This document shows, piece by piece, positions 39,929 through 46,630 of a stretch of DNA of 64,000 nucleotides; positions within the stretch are counted from its first letter, which is position 1, and the number at the start of each line of letters is the position of its first letter. The notes beneath the pieces were generated by a model. It had not been told where the DNA came from. It did no database searches and saw only the letters and a list, made by a program, of their open reading frames with translations. Origin of the DNA: Lautropia sp. SCN 69-89 (GTDB lineage: Bacteria > Pseudomonadota > Gammaproteobacteria > Burkholderiales > Burkholderiaceae_E); the NCBI GenBank assembly GCA_001724855.1, contig MEED01000022.1, positions 31,343 to 95,342 on the forward strand. Reading direction: 5' to 3'. The position numbers and the translations under genes were made by a program.

Positions 39929-40431
39929 CGGATCACCACGCCGCCCTGGTCGGGAATGAAGTCGACCAGCACGACCTGTCCGGGCACCACCTTCATCTGC
40001 CGCTCGCCCTCGTGATTGAAGCCCTTCACGCGGACGTCGTCGTTCAGCTGCACGCGCAGCACGTGTTCGCCGGCCGGGATCGGCAGCCGGTGATAGCCGC
40101 TGGCCGCCCCGTCACGGCGCAGGCCCGCCGGCTGGAAGGTGTCGTCGTACAGCATCTTGCCGTCGAGCTCGACGCGCACGTGCACCGGCGAGCGCTCGCG
40201 CGGGCAATCCATCTGCGCGCGAAGTTGCGGCGGCAGCTTCGCCAGCTCCTCCGGTGTTCGCACGCGGCAGTCGGTGGTGAACTGCCCCGGGTGCCGGAAC
40301 GACAGGCGCAGCAGCGCCTCGCCGGGCGCCAGGTGCTGGTAGGCCGGCGCGGTCGAGAAGTAGCCGATGAACGCCGCGAACAGCAGGTAGAGGATTGCCT
40401 GTCCGCCGTAGCGCAGCACCGAATTAGCCAT
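39925..40431 (-). CDS. membrane-anchored periplasmic protein of unknown function
   Basis: The 168-residue protein has one N-terminal membrane helix (about residues 8-28), then a periplasmic part with two Cys (in DCRVRTPEE and MDCPRERS) and beta-rich repeats ending VVPGQVVLVDFIPDQGG. I recognise no family. It overlaps the cytochrome b-FeS gene by eight bases and the oxidase-like gene by ATGA, so it is made with them and is probably a small subunit or assembly factor. Confidence 0.7.
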   Translation of the reverse strand: MANSVLRYGGQAILYLLFAAFIGYFSTAPAYQHLAPGEALLRLSFRHPGQFTTDCRVRTPEELAKLPPQLRAQMDCPRERSPVHVRVELDGKMLYDDTFQPAGLRRDGAASGYHRLPIPAGEHVLRVQLNDDVRVKGFNHEGERQMKVVPGQVVLVDFIPDQGGVVIR

Positions 40432-42019
40432 GTCCGTTGCCTCCGAAAATGCGCCGGCGCACACCGCCGGCTGCCGATCCTGCCGCGGCCGCGGCGAGCC
40501 GCGACCTGAACGATTCGATCTGCGCCTCGAGCGCCGCGCGATTCTCGCGGCCGGCGTGGATCACCGCGAGCCGCGCGCGATCGACGCCGCGGCGCAGGCG
40601 CGGCTCGCGCTCTCCGGCGAGCCGCTCGACCGTCCATCGTACCCCGAAGCGGTATTCGCAATCCCCGTGCGCGCATGTGGCCACTGCCACGCCGGCGGCG
40701 CCCGCGCGCAGCCCGTATTCGACGAACGACGGCGGCAGCATGCCCGCGCAGGGCAACCCGAAGACCACGAGCCCGGGCCGCGCCTGCGGCATCGCCCCGC
40801 GCCGGCACGCGAATACGAGCGTCGCGCCGGCCGCCCCGGGCTGCCGGAAGGCCGCGTCGACCTCGTCGCGCAACGCACCCACCGTGAGGCCCGGCAGGTC
40901 GATGCCGCTCACCAGCCGGTCGCCCGGCCTGAACGGCACCGCCGACGGGCACGAGCCCGCGCAGATGCCGCACGACGCGCAGCGATCGGCGTCGACCACC
41001 GCGATCTCGCCTTCGCCGCCCGGATGCGGCGCCATCGCGATCGCCGCGAACGGGCAATCGGCGAAGCAGCGCCGGCAGCCGTTGCAGTATTGGGGAACCA
41101 CCTCGGCCGGCGCCGGCCGGCCCGGTCGCCCGAGCCACGGCGCGACGGCCAGCAGCAGCGTGAGCCCGATGCTCAGCGCCCACACCAGCTCGGGCGACGC
41201 GGCGTAGATCGCCGGCATCGGCGCCATGTAGAACCAGTCGATCGGCAGCGAGGCCGGCAGCCGCACCAGGTCGGCGGGCGGACCGGAGAGTGCGGGCTTC
41301 GCCAGCGACAACACGAGCATCGCGGCCAGGCTCCACAGCGCCACTGCGCGGCTCGCGCCGGTCTGCGGGCGGGTGAGCCGCTGAACGTGCGCCCACATCG
41401 TGAACAGCAGCACCAGCGGCAGGCCGATGTGCAGGAACACGACCAGCGAGAAGAAGCGGTCGGAGACCGCGCCCTCGGAGATGAAGTTGCGCACCAGCGC
41501 CGGACCGAAACCGGGCAACGCTCCGAACCACTCCGCGGTGGCCGTCGCGACGAACAGCGCAATCGTGTCCCAGACCATCCAGTAGCCGATCACGCCGGCG
41601 GCCACCGCGAGCCACAGCGTCGGCACTCCACTCACCCACGAGTACCAGCGAAAGCCGCGGAAGCGCCCGAGCATCAGTTCGCGCACCAGGTGCAGCACGA
41701 TCACCGCGACGAACGCATCCGAGGCGTAGCGATGCAGGCTGCGCATCACGCCGCCGGCCCACCACTGCCCGTGCGTGAGCGCCTCGACCGACGCATGCGC
41801 GCCATCGACGCTGGTGTCGTAGAAGATGTACAGGTAGCCGCCGGTGACCGCGATCAGCCAGAACAGGTAGAAGCCGAGCCCGCCGAGCTGGCGCAGCGGG
41901 TTGTCGTCGACCCCGCAGACGCGGTCGAGCCCATGCTCGGCCGCACGCCAGGCACGCACGGCCGCGCCATCGGCGGGCGGCGGCGCATCGCCGGAACTCG
42001 TGGACAGGAACAACGACAT
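40424..42019 (-). CDS. cytochrome b-2x[4Fe-4S]-MvhD fusion protein
   Basis: The 531-residue protein starts with a b6-type cytochrome domain (about 40-220) whose likely heme ligands are His96, His110, His197 and His211. Next come two [4Fe-4S] motifs, CNGCRRCFADCP (Cys312-322) and CASCGICAGSCP (Cys347-357), and a domain like the MvhD/FlpD delta subunit (about 400-510) with Cys405, 424, 449 and 454 (LPCAGMLPP and TCAHGDCEYRFG). MvhD passes electrons to heterodisulfide reductase. The cytochrome part is a paralogue of the gene at 46631. I infer a quinone/FeS electron-transfer subunit feeding or draining the oxidase-like enzyme. ATG 42019 is a choice; GTG 42061 is also open. Confidence 0.82.
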   Translation of the reverse strand: MSLFLSTSSGDAPPPADGAAVRAWRAAEHGLDRVCGVDDNPLRQLGGLGFYLFWLIAVTGGYLYIFYDTSVDGAHASVEALTHGQWWAGGVMRSLHRYASDAFVAVIVLHLVRELMLGRFRGFRWYSWVSGVPTLWLAVAAGVIGYWMVWDTIALFVATATAEWFGALPGFGPALVRNFISEGAVSDRFFSLVVFLHIGLPLVLLFTMWAHVQRLTRPQTGASRAVALWSLAAMLVLSLAKPALSGPPADLVRLPASLPIDWFYMAPMPAIYAASPELVWALSIGLTLLLAVAPWLGRPGRPAPAEVVPQYCNGCRRCFADCPFAAIAMAPHPGGEGEIAVVDADRCASCGICAGSCPSAVPFRPGDRLVSGIDLPGLTVGALRDEVDAAFRQPGAAGATLVFACRRGAMPQARPGLVVFGLPCAGMLPPSFVEYGLRAGAAGVAVATCAHGDCEYRFGVRWTVERLAGEREPRLRRGVDRARLAVIHAGRENRAALEAQIESFRSRLAAAAAGSAAGGVRRRIFGGNGHG

Positions 42020-42061
42020 GCTTTGGCGGCGAAAAGCCCGGGAGAGATACGAACCGCGCAC

Positions 42062-42925
42062 TCAGGCGCGCCTGGACCGCCGCAGCTCCCGGATCGCGAA
42101 CCAGGCGATCGCTCCCAGCGTGGTCACGCCGGCGAAGATCTCGAAGAACAACGAATAGTTGACCCGGTAGACGCCGGTCTGCGGATCGTACACGGTGCAA
42201 TACAGGATGACCTTGTCCCAGACGTTTTCGAGGGTCACCTCGCGCGAGGCCTGTCCCGAGAGCAGCTCCTTCAACGGCTGCACCAGCATCGGCAGGTCGA
42301 AGTTCTCGCCGTATACCTGCCGGTAGATCACGCCCTCGGCGTCGACGATCGTGACCTGCGTGACGTGGTCGAAGCCCTTCGGCGTCGCCTCGTAGACGAA
42401 GCCGAGATTGGCGGTGAGCGCGTCGACCTGCGCCGGATCGGGACTCAGGAAATGCCAGCCGGGCTCGACGATACGGTTCTGGCGCTTGAACGCGGCCATC
42501 GCCGACGGGCTGTCGAACGGCTGGTTGAAGCCGATCGAGACGACGGTGAACCGGTCGTCACCCAGCGCCCGGCGCGCCTCGCGCACGGCCTCGGCGAGGA
42601 ACTGCGTGGCCACCGGGCAGGCCTGGAAGCAGCCGGTGTAGACGAGGCTGATCAGCAGCGGACGGCCCTGGTAGTCGCTGAAGCGCACCTCCTTGCCGTT
42701 GCTGTCGCGCATCCGGATGTCGGCGAGCGGACGACCGATCGCGGCCTGGCTGGTTGCGATGATCTGGCGATAGTCGGGAGTCCGGCTCGGGCTCGCGGAA
42801 TTCGGCGCATCGGCCCGGACCGGTGCCGCGCCGAGACAGGCGAGCGCGCCGAACGCCAGCAGCAGGTTTCGCAGCCTGGCGGCGAAGAAGCGGCTCACGC
42901 CCGGGCCCGACACCGCCTCAGGCAC
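42062..42925 (-). CDS. SCO1/SenC-family copper chaperone with C-terminal anchor
   Basis: The 287-residue protein has an N-terminal signal region, a thioredoxin-fold SCO domain with the copper motif YTGCFQACP (Cys99, Cys103) and distal His187 in KGFDHVTQV, and an extra C-terminal membrane helix (about 262-280). SCO proteins deliver copper to the CuA site of subunit II, which here is encoded three genes upstream. Several GTG codons could start it; GTG 42925, with GAGGG nine bases upstream, overlaps the heme O synthase gene. Confidence 0.86.
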   Translation of the reverse strand: MPEAVSGPGVSRFFAARLRNLLLAFGALACLGAAPVRADAPNSASPSRTPDYRQIIATSQAAIGRPLADIRMRDSNGKEVRFSDYQGRPLLISLVYTGCFQACPVATQFLAEAVREARRALGDDRFTVVSIGFNQPFDSPSAMAAFKRQNRIVEPGWHFLSPDPAQVDALTANLGFVYEATPKGFDHVTQVTIVDAEGVIYRQVYGENFDLPMLVQPLKELLSGQASREVTLENVWDKVILYCTVYDPQTGVYRVNYSLFFEIFAGVTTLGAIAWFAIRELRRSRRA

Positions 42926-43784
42926 CGAGCGAAGCCCTCATCCACCCGTCGGCAATGGTTCCGAGGAGCAGCAACGAGAGCTGGATCAGCGAGGCGTGGA
43001 AACTCGCCATCGCGTTGGCGCGATTCGGCACGAGCGCGAGCAGCCACGCGCGCCGGATCAGCAGCGCGCCGCCCAGCGCGGCGCAGGCCAGGTAGAGCCA
43101 GCCCGGCCCGAGCAGCGCCAGTGCCAGCGAGCAGCCGACCATCACGATGGCGTGCCAGAAGATGGCCCAGGACGCGAAGCGGTCGCCCTTGACCACCGGC
43201 AGCATCGGCACGCCGGCGCCCGCGTACTCGTCGCGAAAGACGATCGACAGGCTCCAGAAGTGCGGAGGCGTCCAGAGAAACAGCACCAGCGCGAGCAGCA
43301 GTGCCTCGGCCGAGAGCTGCGGCGATACCGCTGCGGCGCCGGCCAGCACCGCGAAGCTGCCTGCCAGTCCGCCGATCACGATGTTCCACGCGCTGCGGCG
43401 CTTGAGCCAGACGGTGTAGACGATCGCGTAGAAGAAGGCGCCGAGGAAAGTGTAGAGCGCGGCGTTCGCGTTGGTGGCCAGCCAGGCGGCCGCCACCGCG
43501 ATGCCGGTGAGCGCGACGATCAGGGCGAGCCAGCCTCCGTGGTGGCGCATGTGCCCGCTCACGAACGGGCGGCGCCGGGTACGCGCCATCCGCGCGTCGA
43601 GGTCGACTTCGTAGAACTGGTTGAACGCGCCCGCCGCCGCCGAGGACAGCAGCACCGCGAGCGTGAGGACGACCCCTTGCCAGGGTTCGAGTGCGCTGCC
43701 CGGGGAGACCATCAGGCCGGCGACCGCGGTGAGCGCGATCGCCACCCCGATACGGAGCTTGAACAGGTTCAGCAAGGCCTTCAT
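42918..43784 (-). CDS. ctaB: protoheme IX farnesyltransferase (heme O synthase)
   Basis: The 288-residue UbiA-type prenyltransferase has nine predicted helices and the motifs NQFYEVDLDARMARTRRRP (prenyl diphosphate/Mg site) and WTPPHFWSLSI. It converts heme B to heme O, the precursor of heme A. Together with ctaA at the other end of the run it supplies a dedicated farnesylated heme for the locus enzyme. It overlaps the SCO gene by eight bases. Confidence 0.92.
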   Translation of the reverse strand: MKALLNLFKLRIGVAIALTAVAGLMVSPGSALEPWQGVVLTLAVLLSSAAAGAFNQFYEVDLDARMARTRRRPFVSGHMRHHGGWLALIVALTGIAVAAAWLATNANAALYTFLGAFFYAIVYTVWLKRRSAWNIVIGGLAGSFAVLAGAAAVSPQLSAEALLLALVLFLWTPPHFWSLSIVFRDEYAGAGVPMLPVVKGDRFASWAIFWHAIVMVGCSLALALLGPGWLYLACAALGGALLIRRAWLLALVPNRANAMASFHASLIQLSLLLLGTIADGWMRASLGA

Positions 43785-43798
43785 GGCCGGCCTGCTTC

Positions 43799-43823
43799 GC
43801 CGGGCCGCGCGCGGCGGCCCGGC
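43799..43823 (-). promoter_or_regulatory. intercistronic hairpin between oxidase subunit I and ctaB
   Basis: A 9-bp GC-only stem (GCCGGGCCG/CGGCCCGGC) with a 7-base loop lies in the 75-base gap, with no T-run. It could stabilise the upstream mRNA or lower downstream expression so that structural subunits exceed maturation proteins. Confidence 0.4.
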
Positions 43824-43859
43824 ATGCTTCGTTCGTCGCTCAGGCGCACGGCTGGGTGC

Positions 43860-45566
43860 TCAGCTCAGGCCCCAGACCGTGGACAGGTACTTCCAGTTGA
43901 CAAAGTAGTACAGCACGAAGGCTCCCAGGAAGACCAGCGCGAACACGAAGGTGCCCGGCACGCCGAAGCCGCCGCCATGGCCGCCATGGCCCGTGAGTGC
44001 CGCCTGCACCGGCAGGCGCAGCGGGCTCACCTTGGTGGAGTACGAACCCGCGTCGAGCTTCTTGCCGAACAGGATCGTGCCGACTGTGACGATGATGTAC
44101 ATCGCCCCGCCCACGACTGCGATCACGCCGCCCACGCCGAAGATCGCGATCATCAGCAGCGCGGTGCCCGGATACTCATACGGCAGCGCGGCGCCCGCGA
44201 AGGTGATGTCCCAGTGGCGGCGCGGCACGCCGAGGGTTCCGGCGCCCATCATCGCCAGCGTGAACACGCCCATGCCCAGGCCGAACAGGTAGGGCTGCAG
44301 CTTCGCCCATCCCGGCAGGATCAGCTCGCGGTTGAACAGCGTGGGCAGCAGGAAGTAGGTGAGCGACATGAACGCCAGCGTCGTGCCGATCACGACCGTG
44401 GCGTGGAAGTGCCCCGGCACGTAGATCGTGTTGTGGATGATCATGTTCAGCTGCTCGGTGCCCATCATCACGCCCGAGATGCCGCCGAGGAAGCCGAAGC
44501 CGATCAGCGAGATGAACATCCCGGAGAACACCGGATTGCCCCACGGCGCCTTGCGCAGCCACTCGAACAGGCCCTTGGTATAGCCCTTCTCGCGCTGGGC
44601 CGCCTCGATCGCGCCCGGCACCGTCAGGCCGTGCAGCATCGACGCGAGCACCGCCAGGTACATCGCATAGCTGGTGTTGAAGATCTTCCACTCGGTGCCC
44701 ACCGCGGGGTCGGCCAGGATGTGGTGCGCCGACGCCAGCTGCAGGAACAGGATGTACAGCAGGAACGCGGAGCGGCTGACACGCTCGGACATCGGCTTGG
44801 CGCCGAAGACGATCGCGGCGATCGCGTACCAGACCGCGATGTGCGCCGACACGTTGATCTGCTGCGACGAGTGGCCGAACGCCCACCAGATCACCCGGTA
44901 CATCGCCGGGTCGATGTGCTTGATGTAGCCCGTCGACCAGAGGAAGGTGGGGATCAGGATGATCGCGCCCGAGGCGATCGTGAAGATCGCGATGATGCAG
45001 GCCGTGAGCGCCCCGAAGGTGACCAGTGGAACCGACCCCTCGTAGGTCTTCTCGGCCTTGGCCACGACCAGCGTGCCCAGGAAGATGAAGCAGCCGATCA
45101 GCGCGCCGACCGCGAACAGGATCAGCCCGAGGTAGAACGCCGGGTGCGCGGGCATCGGCACGTACGAGGTCATCATCACCGTCGCGTTGCCGCTGAAGAT
45201 CGCCACGTTGAACGTCAGCGTGCCGATCACCATCAGCGCCCATGCGAGCCATGCCAGCCTGGGCGTGGCGAGCCTGCATCGCAACAGCGTGGACGAGCAG
45301 AAGTAGAGGATCGCGATCTCGAAGAAGATGATCCAGACCACGAGCATGTCGAGGCCGTGGGCGGTCAGGTAGAGGTAGAAGTTGTCGGCGTCGATCAGGT
45401 GGATCGCCTGCCAGCGCGTGAGCGTGATCAGCAGCGCGAGGATGCCCCCGACGAGCAGCGACACGACGGCCGCGACCGCGTTGACCTTGATCAGCGTCTC
45501 GGCCGACTTGTGAAACTGCAACCCCGTGCGGGGGCAGATTCGGTACTGCGCTTCAGCGGTTGCCAT
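43860..45566 (-). CDS. heme-copper oxidoreductase subunit I, Gln at the active-site Tyr position (eNOR-like)
   Basis: The 568-residue protein has about fourteen membrane helices. Ligands are His70 (low-spin heme), His232 and His281-His282 (CuB), His386 (active-site heme) and His388 (low-spin heme). The helix with His232 reads FGHSSQQ: residue 236, which is Tyr in O2-reducing A and B families (HPEVY, HPxVY), is Gln. Without the Tyr normally cross-linked to a CuB His, O2 reduction is unlikely. A Gln here is, as I recall, a feature of the eNOR group of NO reductases. GGGGGAAAC precedes ATG 45566. The CuA subunit II gene is 11 bases upstream. Confidence 0.82.
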   Translation of the reverse strand: MATAEAQYRICPRTGLQFHKSAETLIKVNAVAAVVSLLVGGILALLITLTRWQAIHLIDADNFYLYLTAHGLDMLVVWIIFFEIAILYFCSSTLLRCRLATPRLAWLAWALMVIGTLTFNVAIFSGNATVMMTSYVPMPAHPAFYLGLILFAVGALIGCFIFLGTLVVAKAEKTYEGSVPLVTFGALTACIIAIFTIASGAIILIPTFLWSTGYIKHIDPAMYRVIWWAFGHSSQQINVSAHIAVWYAIAAIVFGAKPMSERVSRSAFLLYILFLQLASAHHILADPAVGTEWKIFNTSYAMYLAVLASMLHGLTVPGAIEAAQREKGYTKGLFEWLRKAPWGNPVFSGMFISLIGFGFLGGISGVMMGTEQLNMIIHNTIYVPGHFHATVVIGTTLAFMSLTYFLLPTLFNRELILPGWAKLQPYLFGLGMGVFTLAMMGAGTLGVPRRHWDITFAGAALPYEYPGTALLMIAIFGVGGVIAVVGGAMYIIVTVGTILFGKKLDAGSYSTKVSPLRLPVQAALTGHGGHGGGFGVPGTFVFALVFLGAFVLYYFVNWKYLSTVWGLS

Positions 45567-45577
45567 GTTTCCCCCGA

Positions 45578-46117
45578 TCACTTGACGTAGAGCCGCGAGA
45601 CCATCTTGTGATGGCCGATGCCGCAGAATTCATTGCAGACGATCGCGTACTGCCCCGAGCGGTTCGGCGTGATCGTCACGACGTGCTGGTAACCGGGCAG
45701 CACCTGGATGTTGATGTTCTCGGGCTGCAGCGAGAAGCCGTGCTGGTAGTCCATGGCGCTGAGGTTGAGCCGGTAGGTCTTGCCCTTCTCGAGCTCGAGG
45801 ATCGGCCACCAGTCCCAGAGCCGGGCGATCAGGTAGATGTCGCTGCCGGCCGGCGGCGCGACCACGGGAACCTTGTTCTCGCCTTCTTCGCGAACCTTGT
45901 ACTTGTCCACCATGTCCTGGGCGGCCTTGGCGAACAGCTCCGGCTTGACCTTGTAGGTTTCCGGCGAGAGGTTCTGCTTACCGAACACGTGCCAGTACGG
46001 CATCATGAAGAACATGATCATGCACCAGACGAAGGCGATCACGATCCAGAGGATCTCCACCTTGTCGACCGGCTGCTTCCACCAGATTCGATGCTGCGGG
46101 GGCAGTATGGCGCTCAC
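45578..46117 (-). CDS. CuA-containing subunit II
   Basis: The 179-residue protein has one membrane helix (about 21-42) and a cupredoxin domain with a complete CuA site: His126, and Cys161, Cys165, His169 and Met172 in CNEFCGIGHHKM. It is short, like family B subunit II, with one rather than two helices. It would receive electrons from cytochrome c or a copper protein and pass them to subunit I. GTG 46117 is used, with GGAG six bases upstream. Confidence 0.9.
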   Translation of the reverse strand: MSAILPPQHRIWWKQPVDKVEILWIVIAFVWCMIMFFMMPYWHVFGKQNLSPETYKVKPELFAKAAQDMVDKYKVREEGENKVPVVAPPAGSDIYLIARLWDWWPILELEKGKTYRLNLSAMDYQHGFSLQPENINIQVLPGYQHVVTITPNRSGQYAIVCNEFCGIGHHKMVSRLYVK

Positions 46118-46144
46118 GTTTGTCTCCAGGTTGCTCGCGTACGA

Positions 46145-46327
46145 TCACTTGGCCAGCGGCGTGACCGGCACGCCCGCGATCTCCATCACTCCCCAGAGGA
46201 TGTAGAGCACGGTGGGCAGCGTGACGCCCAGAAACAGCAGAAGGAAGGGATTGTCGAGGAGCTGCTGCATCACGGGAATGCGTTCTTCTTCCTGGTTTTC
46301 GGCCTGCGATCGACCTTGGTCAGCCAT
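46145..46327 (-). CDS. small single-helix membrane protein, first gene of the oxidase-like run
   Basis: The 60-residue protein has a charged N-terminus (about 1-18) and one membrane helix (about 25-50; NPFLLLFLGVTLPTVLYILWG). GGAAGGGGAG precedes the ATG. Small single-helix subunits are common in B-family heme-copper oxidases, so it is probably a structural subunit. The FNR-type box at 46411-46424 lies upstream of it. Confidence 0.75.
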   Translation of the reverse strand: MADQGRSQAENQEEERIPVMQQLLDNPFLLLFLGVTLPTVLYILWGVMEIAGVPVTPLAK

Positions 46328-46381
46328 GGCAGCTCCCCTTCCCTGTCGAAAAGATTGGTAACGAAATCGGTAACGCCGGCC

Positions 46382-46387
46382 ATCATG
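46382..46387 (-). promoter_or_regulatory. -10 box of the oxidase-like operon
   Basis: CATGAT on the minus strand places the transcription start near 46375. The centre of the FNR-type box is then about 42 bases upstream, the class II activation distance. Confidence 0.5.
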
Positions 46388-46410
46388 GTTGGCCGCGACA
46401 TGAACCCGCC

Positions 46411-46424
46411 TTGACGCGCATCAA
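46411..46424. promoter_or_regulatory. FNR/Dnr-type binding site
   Basis: TTGAC-GCGC-ATCAA matches the FNR/Anr/Dnr/NNR consensus TTGAY-N4-ATCAA. It is centred at 46417.5, between the divergent genes. Such sites respond to low oxygen or, for Dnr/NnrR, to nitric oxide. Confidence 0.7.
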
Positions 46425-46630
46425 AGGTAACCCGGTTGTGGCGTCGCGGCAATCCAGAATCCGGCGCGGCGCGCCGCGACGCTCCCGAAATGTCGCTTCC
46501 ACGTCGCCATGTTCTTGCAATGGCGCGACGTTGCCGCTAGGTTCCGCATGTTTTTCGCACCGCGCGCGGCCCGTGCCGCCGGCGGCCTGCGATGTGCCCG
46601 GCGCGCCGCCGGGCGTCATGGAGAGATACG

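Larger units (their letters stand above)
46328..46630. other. divergent intergenic region with FNR-type control
   Basis: This 303-base gap separates the nine-gene run from the cytochrome b-reductase gene. It holds an FNR/Dnr box, a suitably placed -10 sequence for the minus-strand genes and no convincing gene. Confidence 0.6.

Noticed and set aside
43860..45566. calling subunit I an ordinary aa3- or ba3-type cytochrome c oxidase
   Set aside because: The CuA subunit, SCO, CtaA and CtaB neighbours fit such an oxidase, but the active-site Tyr is Gln and an FNR/Dnr-type box controls the operon.
46270..46452. 60-codon minus-strand ORF overlapping the first gene of the oxidase-like operon
   Set aside because: It spans the FNR-type box and -10 region, overlaps the better-supported 60-residue membrane protein in another frame and has no family features.
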